Origin: Undaria pinnatifida
Lineage: Eukaryota; Sar; Phaeophyceae; Laminariales; Alariaceae
Direction of reading: 5' to 3'
NCBI GenBank assembly: GCA_012845835.1
Contig: JABAKD010000021.1
Coordinates: 7,523,006 to 7,587,005, forward strand
DNA: 64,000 nucleotides
Positions 60,690 through 64,000 of the stretch are shown here, piece by piece. Position numbers and translations under genes: made by a program. The notes under the pieces are model-generated. The model was not told the DNA's origin, made no database searches, and saw only the letters and a list, made by a program, of their open reading frames with translations. The first letter of the stretch is position 1. Each line of letters begins with the position of its first letter.

Positions 60690-60925
60690 CGGGTTTTATA
60701 GTTTCCGCGCACAGGTTGATTAGCATAATCACTCTGTTGACCCTGGTACAAGCTACACTGTCACTGTTGTTGTAGTTCCGAGGGGAGTCGCCGACCTGTC
60801 TCCTTAACGAGGACACACACACAGTAATAATGCGCGCGATCGGAGTATCACACAACACACAGCTGGCAATGGTGAGTTTCGACGAAAGCTTCGATCTCAC
60901 AGCTGAATGAAGTAAGTGTATTTTT
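60690..60925 (-). repeat. Dispersed CAGCTGTGAGATCGA family, full reversed copy
   Basis: GTTTTATAGTTTCCGCGCAC, GAGGGGAGTCGCCGACCTG, GCGCGATCGGAGTATCACAC and CGACGAAAGCTTCGATCTCA. Confidence 0.75.
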
Positions 60926-60999
60926 ATTTTTATAATAATAATAGTAGATAGATACGAGAGGCCACACGCGCGAAAAACTTTGGACCGCTTGAAAAAAAG

Positions 61000-62470
61000 A
61001 GACCGTAAAAGTGATCCCCCCCATTCCCCGAAATCCACACTTTTTTCTTAGATAATACAACCCAGACGACGTCGTCTCGTACATTAACCCCCTTGAGGCT
61101 CAATTAAGTCATTACTAAGAAGAGGGAAACATTGGCAATTGACCAATAATACGGCATCGGCCACTCACTGCTGCTGCTGATTGGCGATGGTATTTTACAA
61201 CATATTGTCTACATGATGATGGTGTCCGAGCGACGAAAACGCGAAGAAAGACTCCTACGGGGGGCGGGCGCAGCACATACATACATACATGCTCCTGCTC
61301 GCACTGCCGCGCGCTCGAGTACTGATTGGTAGACGCTTGGAAATATCGCGGTCAATCGTCTTTTTTTTGCCGCTCGCTATATACTACTTCTTGCTACTGT
61401 ATACACGGGCGGCGCCCAGAAAGGGTTGTTCTTAGTTAAAGAGAAAATCGACTGGGAAGAATCGTCCTAGGGGTATATGATGGGTGTGTGTTTTGTCTTG
61501 CGCGTGCTGTACGCTGGGTGGCGTAGGGGTGGTAAGCATCATCACACTTTGGCAGTCAATCAATCAATCAATGCTCAACCACAAACCAACCAATCTGTAA
61601 AGTTTGTCGTCGTCGTAGTGAGCATCATCACATCACACTCAACCAAGTCAGCCACATCAATCAGTCAGTCAGTGTCTGTTTGTTGTGCCATGAAAAACGC
61701 ATCACACTCACCCAAATCACAACCAACCAACCAACTAACCAACTAACCAATACTTACTTCATAATAATGCATAGTACCTGGTAGTACCTATTCCTTCGGC
61801 CGGGGGGGGCTACTAACAACTTGCGGCCAGCCGACTTGCCGACTACCGTCAGTTGTACGGCGAACGGCACATACCGATTAGTTAGTTACTTAGTAGTTGT
61901 CAAATGTTGTTGCCGACTCACAGCCAGCTCTTAGTTCCCGAGGTTTTCTCGTTTCGGGAATGTTATGAGTGTGATCAATGTTGAAGCTCGTTTAATAAGC
62001 ATAGATAGACTTACTTAATTTTGTCTTTCTCAGGGATTGCCCATCCCTGGCCTCTCAGAGCTCCAACTTCCATATTACTTGCGGAACCTTTCCATCTTTT
62101 CTTTGCTTTCCAGCTTCGTTCGAAATACGAAACGCCATTAGTACATACCGGTACTACTACTCAGGTTTGTACATACCATCAGATACCACGCTGTTGGATC
62201 ACATGCACGCCCAGCTCAGATCAGTCCGGCTATATATAGCCCAGCAGCGCAGCGTAGCGCCGTGCGGAGCCGTGCGGTGCGGTGCCGTGCCCTTCGCTGC
62301 GGTGCTGTGTCGCTGCGCTGTGTGCTTTATTTCGAACATAGAGCAGTACCGGGTATAATGCGTGATGTTGTGTACGGAGTACTACTTTCCCTCTTTTTTC
62401 TTTTTCTGCGTGTATTTGATCTTTCACGGCCCCCTGTTTTTTCCCCCACCACGCAATTTACCCCCATACT
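61000..62470. other. No recognised gene; short CAAT, CCAA and GTGC-rich tracts
   Basis: CAATCAATCAATCAAT (61559), AACCAACCAACTAACC (61725) and a GCGTAGCGCCGTGCGG-type tract (62240-62300). TACCTGGTA at 61775. Confidence 0.45.
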
Positions 62471-62479
62471 GCCGATCAG

Positions 62480-62700
62480 AACGTAAAACCGGTAACAAAA
62501 GCACACAGCACAGCTGAGCACAACAGGGCAATTTGCTCTGCACAAGCAGCTCTTGCCATTATCAAATCGCTGTTCGCACCAAATCATGGGCCCCTTCTTT
62601 CTGCCCCCTTAATATGTTTTTAGTTGCATTCTTCCTTGCCTTGCGCGAGCGTAGCGGGCGGCGTCAGCCGCCCGCGAAGCGGAGGCCTTGTACATACATA
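62480..62700 (-). repeat. Dispersed repeat with GCGGGCGGC hairpin, reversed copy 3
   Basis: GCTCTTGCCATTATCAAATCG, GCGCGAGCGTAGCGGGCGGC and GTCAGCCGCCCGCGAAGCG, complementary to the copy at 27051. Confidence 0.75.
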
Positions 62701-63740
62701 CATACCTCGTAGGCCTACAGTAGTTAGGTTAGTTGGGTCAGGTAGTAGTTGTAGTAGGTGGAGAGTTCTTGAAGTGAAGATGCCCCTCAGAAAAATTGGG
62801 TGCTATGTAAAATACACATAATAGTAAATATTATACGTGTACAAGTATACACGCGTTGACCATGATCGCCGTATGATAGCATGCCAGCATCCTCCGCCGG
62901 GCTTCTCTCCTAGTTCGTCATCACCATCACACCCTGGCCAATAAGACAGGCTGCACTGAGACTCTTCTTCTTGATGATTGGTGTGTTGTGATATCATCAT
63001 CGTCATCATAGAATACCTGTCTCTCTCCTCAGGAAAACGCCGCGTGCCAAAAAAAGTGCAGGCAAACATGTACCTGGTATGATATATACCATCGCCGCAC
63101 CGGTGCGTATGTATTATTTTATGATATGGCGTGCTATTATTCCGATTGGCGCTGTCATATCATTTTACACGAGGCAAAAAGGTTCTTTCTATCGAGTAGA
63201 AGGCTATTATTATATCATACCTCGAGGAAAAAATAACACGCCGCGTTGCGCCGCGAGTAAAAAAACACTATAGCATGCAATATCACAATCAATCATATAA
63301 TATGGTGCAGTGGGGTACTCGTTTTAAGAGCGTCGACAAAACGGACTCCGAGCTGCACCGACGTTTTGGGGGGGCAAACTGTACTTGCAAATAGTGTGCT
63401 GGTATCATGGGGATAATGTATGTTTGTGGAGTTCTCAAAGGGGAGCGATCAAAATGACCTAATGTATGAAACAATACTGAGTAAAGGGATATAAAAGCCT
63501 TTAGTTAAGGTCCTGTGCATGGTTTTTCGGATATATCTTCACAAGGGGCTCGAGCACCTCGTGTGACCACAGACTCACGGACTCTACCTTTACTTTTGAC
63601 AAAAAAAACAGGTTGTTGATGGGAGATCAACAACAAGGTGCTGCTAGGATCGCTTGATTGCGAGTGAGTGTAAGAAAATAGAGTGTTTGGACTAATCACG
63701 AGTCACGAGTATCACAGCCAATTGAACAGTACAGCCATGA
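62701..63740. other. No recognised gene
   Basis: TACCTGGTA at 63071. Small frames only. ATCATCATCGTCATCATAG near 62995. Confidence 0.35.
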
Positions 63741-63744
63741 TGTT

Positions 63745-63835
63745 AACGCCTTAACAACAAGAAACCCGTTTTCGGGGACAAACTATTATTCAATTTCGAA
63801 CAACTACTTATAATTAGGGCAGGGAGGGCTCTTAA
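63745..63835. mobile_element. TTAA-type mini-MITE, worn copy
   Basis: GTTAACGCCTTAACAAC and GGGCAGGGAGGGCTCTTAA, matching the ends of the copies at 29639 and 56084. Confidence 0.45.
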
Positions 63836-64000
63836 ACATGGTACCCCGCTGTGTCATGTACCACATATTATATATCATATACGGTGTAAACTACGTACAA
63901 TGTATACGCACGTGGTGCGTACTGGTATACATCATCGAGCAAGGTATCTTACGAGGAAACAAGAAAATCCTTCTGTGTGGAGGGGCTACGTAGCAAAAGT

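Noticed and set aside
1-64000. LTR retroelement, endogenous virus or Polinton remains
   Set aside because: No reverse transcriptase, integrase, protease, capsid or envelope motif, and no paired long terminal repeats, were recognised in any frame.

Overview
The window is repeat-rich nuclear DNA from a eukaryote with spliceosomal introns. The one gene I can identify with confidence is a calcium-dependent protein kinase (CDPK/CaMK type: Ser/Thr kinase, junction segment, EF-hands) on the minus strand. It is cut into at least 12 short exons (48-158 nt) over 1743-24161. Every junction is GT-AG (donors mostly GTGAGN or GTAAGN), all exon phases agree, and the spliced product reads as 395 residues without a stop. 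Its first and last exons were not found. A CDPK in a genome with long repeat-filled introns suggests a large-genome alga, perhaps a stramenopile such as a brown alga. That placement is inference only.

Layout: 1-24.2 kb is the kinase gene; about 5% of its span is coding. The introns hold pentanucleotide arrays, minisatellites of about 24, 46, 74 and 174 bp, tRNA-derived SINEs, short inverted-repeat (MITE-like) elements and foldbacks. An unassigned coiled-coil open frame lies antisense in the largest intron. 24.2-64 kb has no gene I can name and is either the kinase's upstream region or intergenic. It holds more minisatellites (22, ~46, 130, 150-165 bp), a recent 1-kb tandem duplication carrying a proline-rich frame, a trinucleotide-rich stretch, several SINEs and at least five further dispersed repeat families.

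The most unusual signals are: (1) pentanucleotide arrays with at least seven different sequences, nearly all of the form ACCNN; (2) a short hAT-like element with a GGGTC-repeat core, one copy of which has grown into a long satellite; (3) 18 exact copies of the palindrome TACC(A/T)GGTA, against about 0.5 expected; (4) three decayed copies of a kinase exon's splice-acceptor region, each lacking the acceptor AG. I found no CRISPR array, no recognisable reverse transcriptase, capsid or envelope gene, no rRNA and no convincing intact tRNA gene. I saw nothing that amounts to a new multi-gene system.
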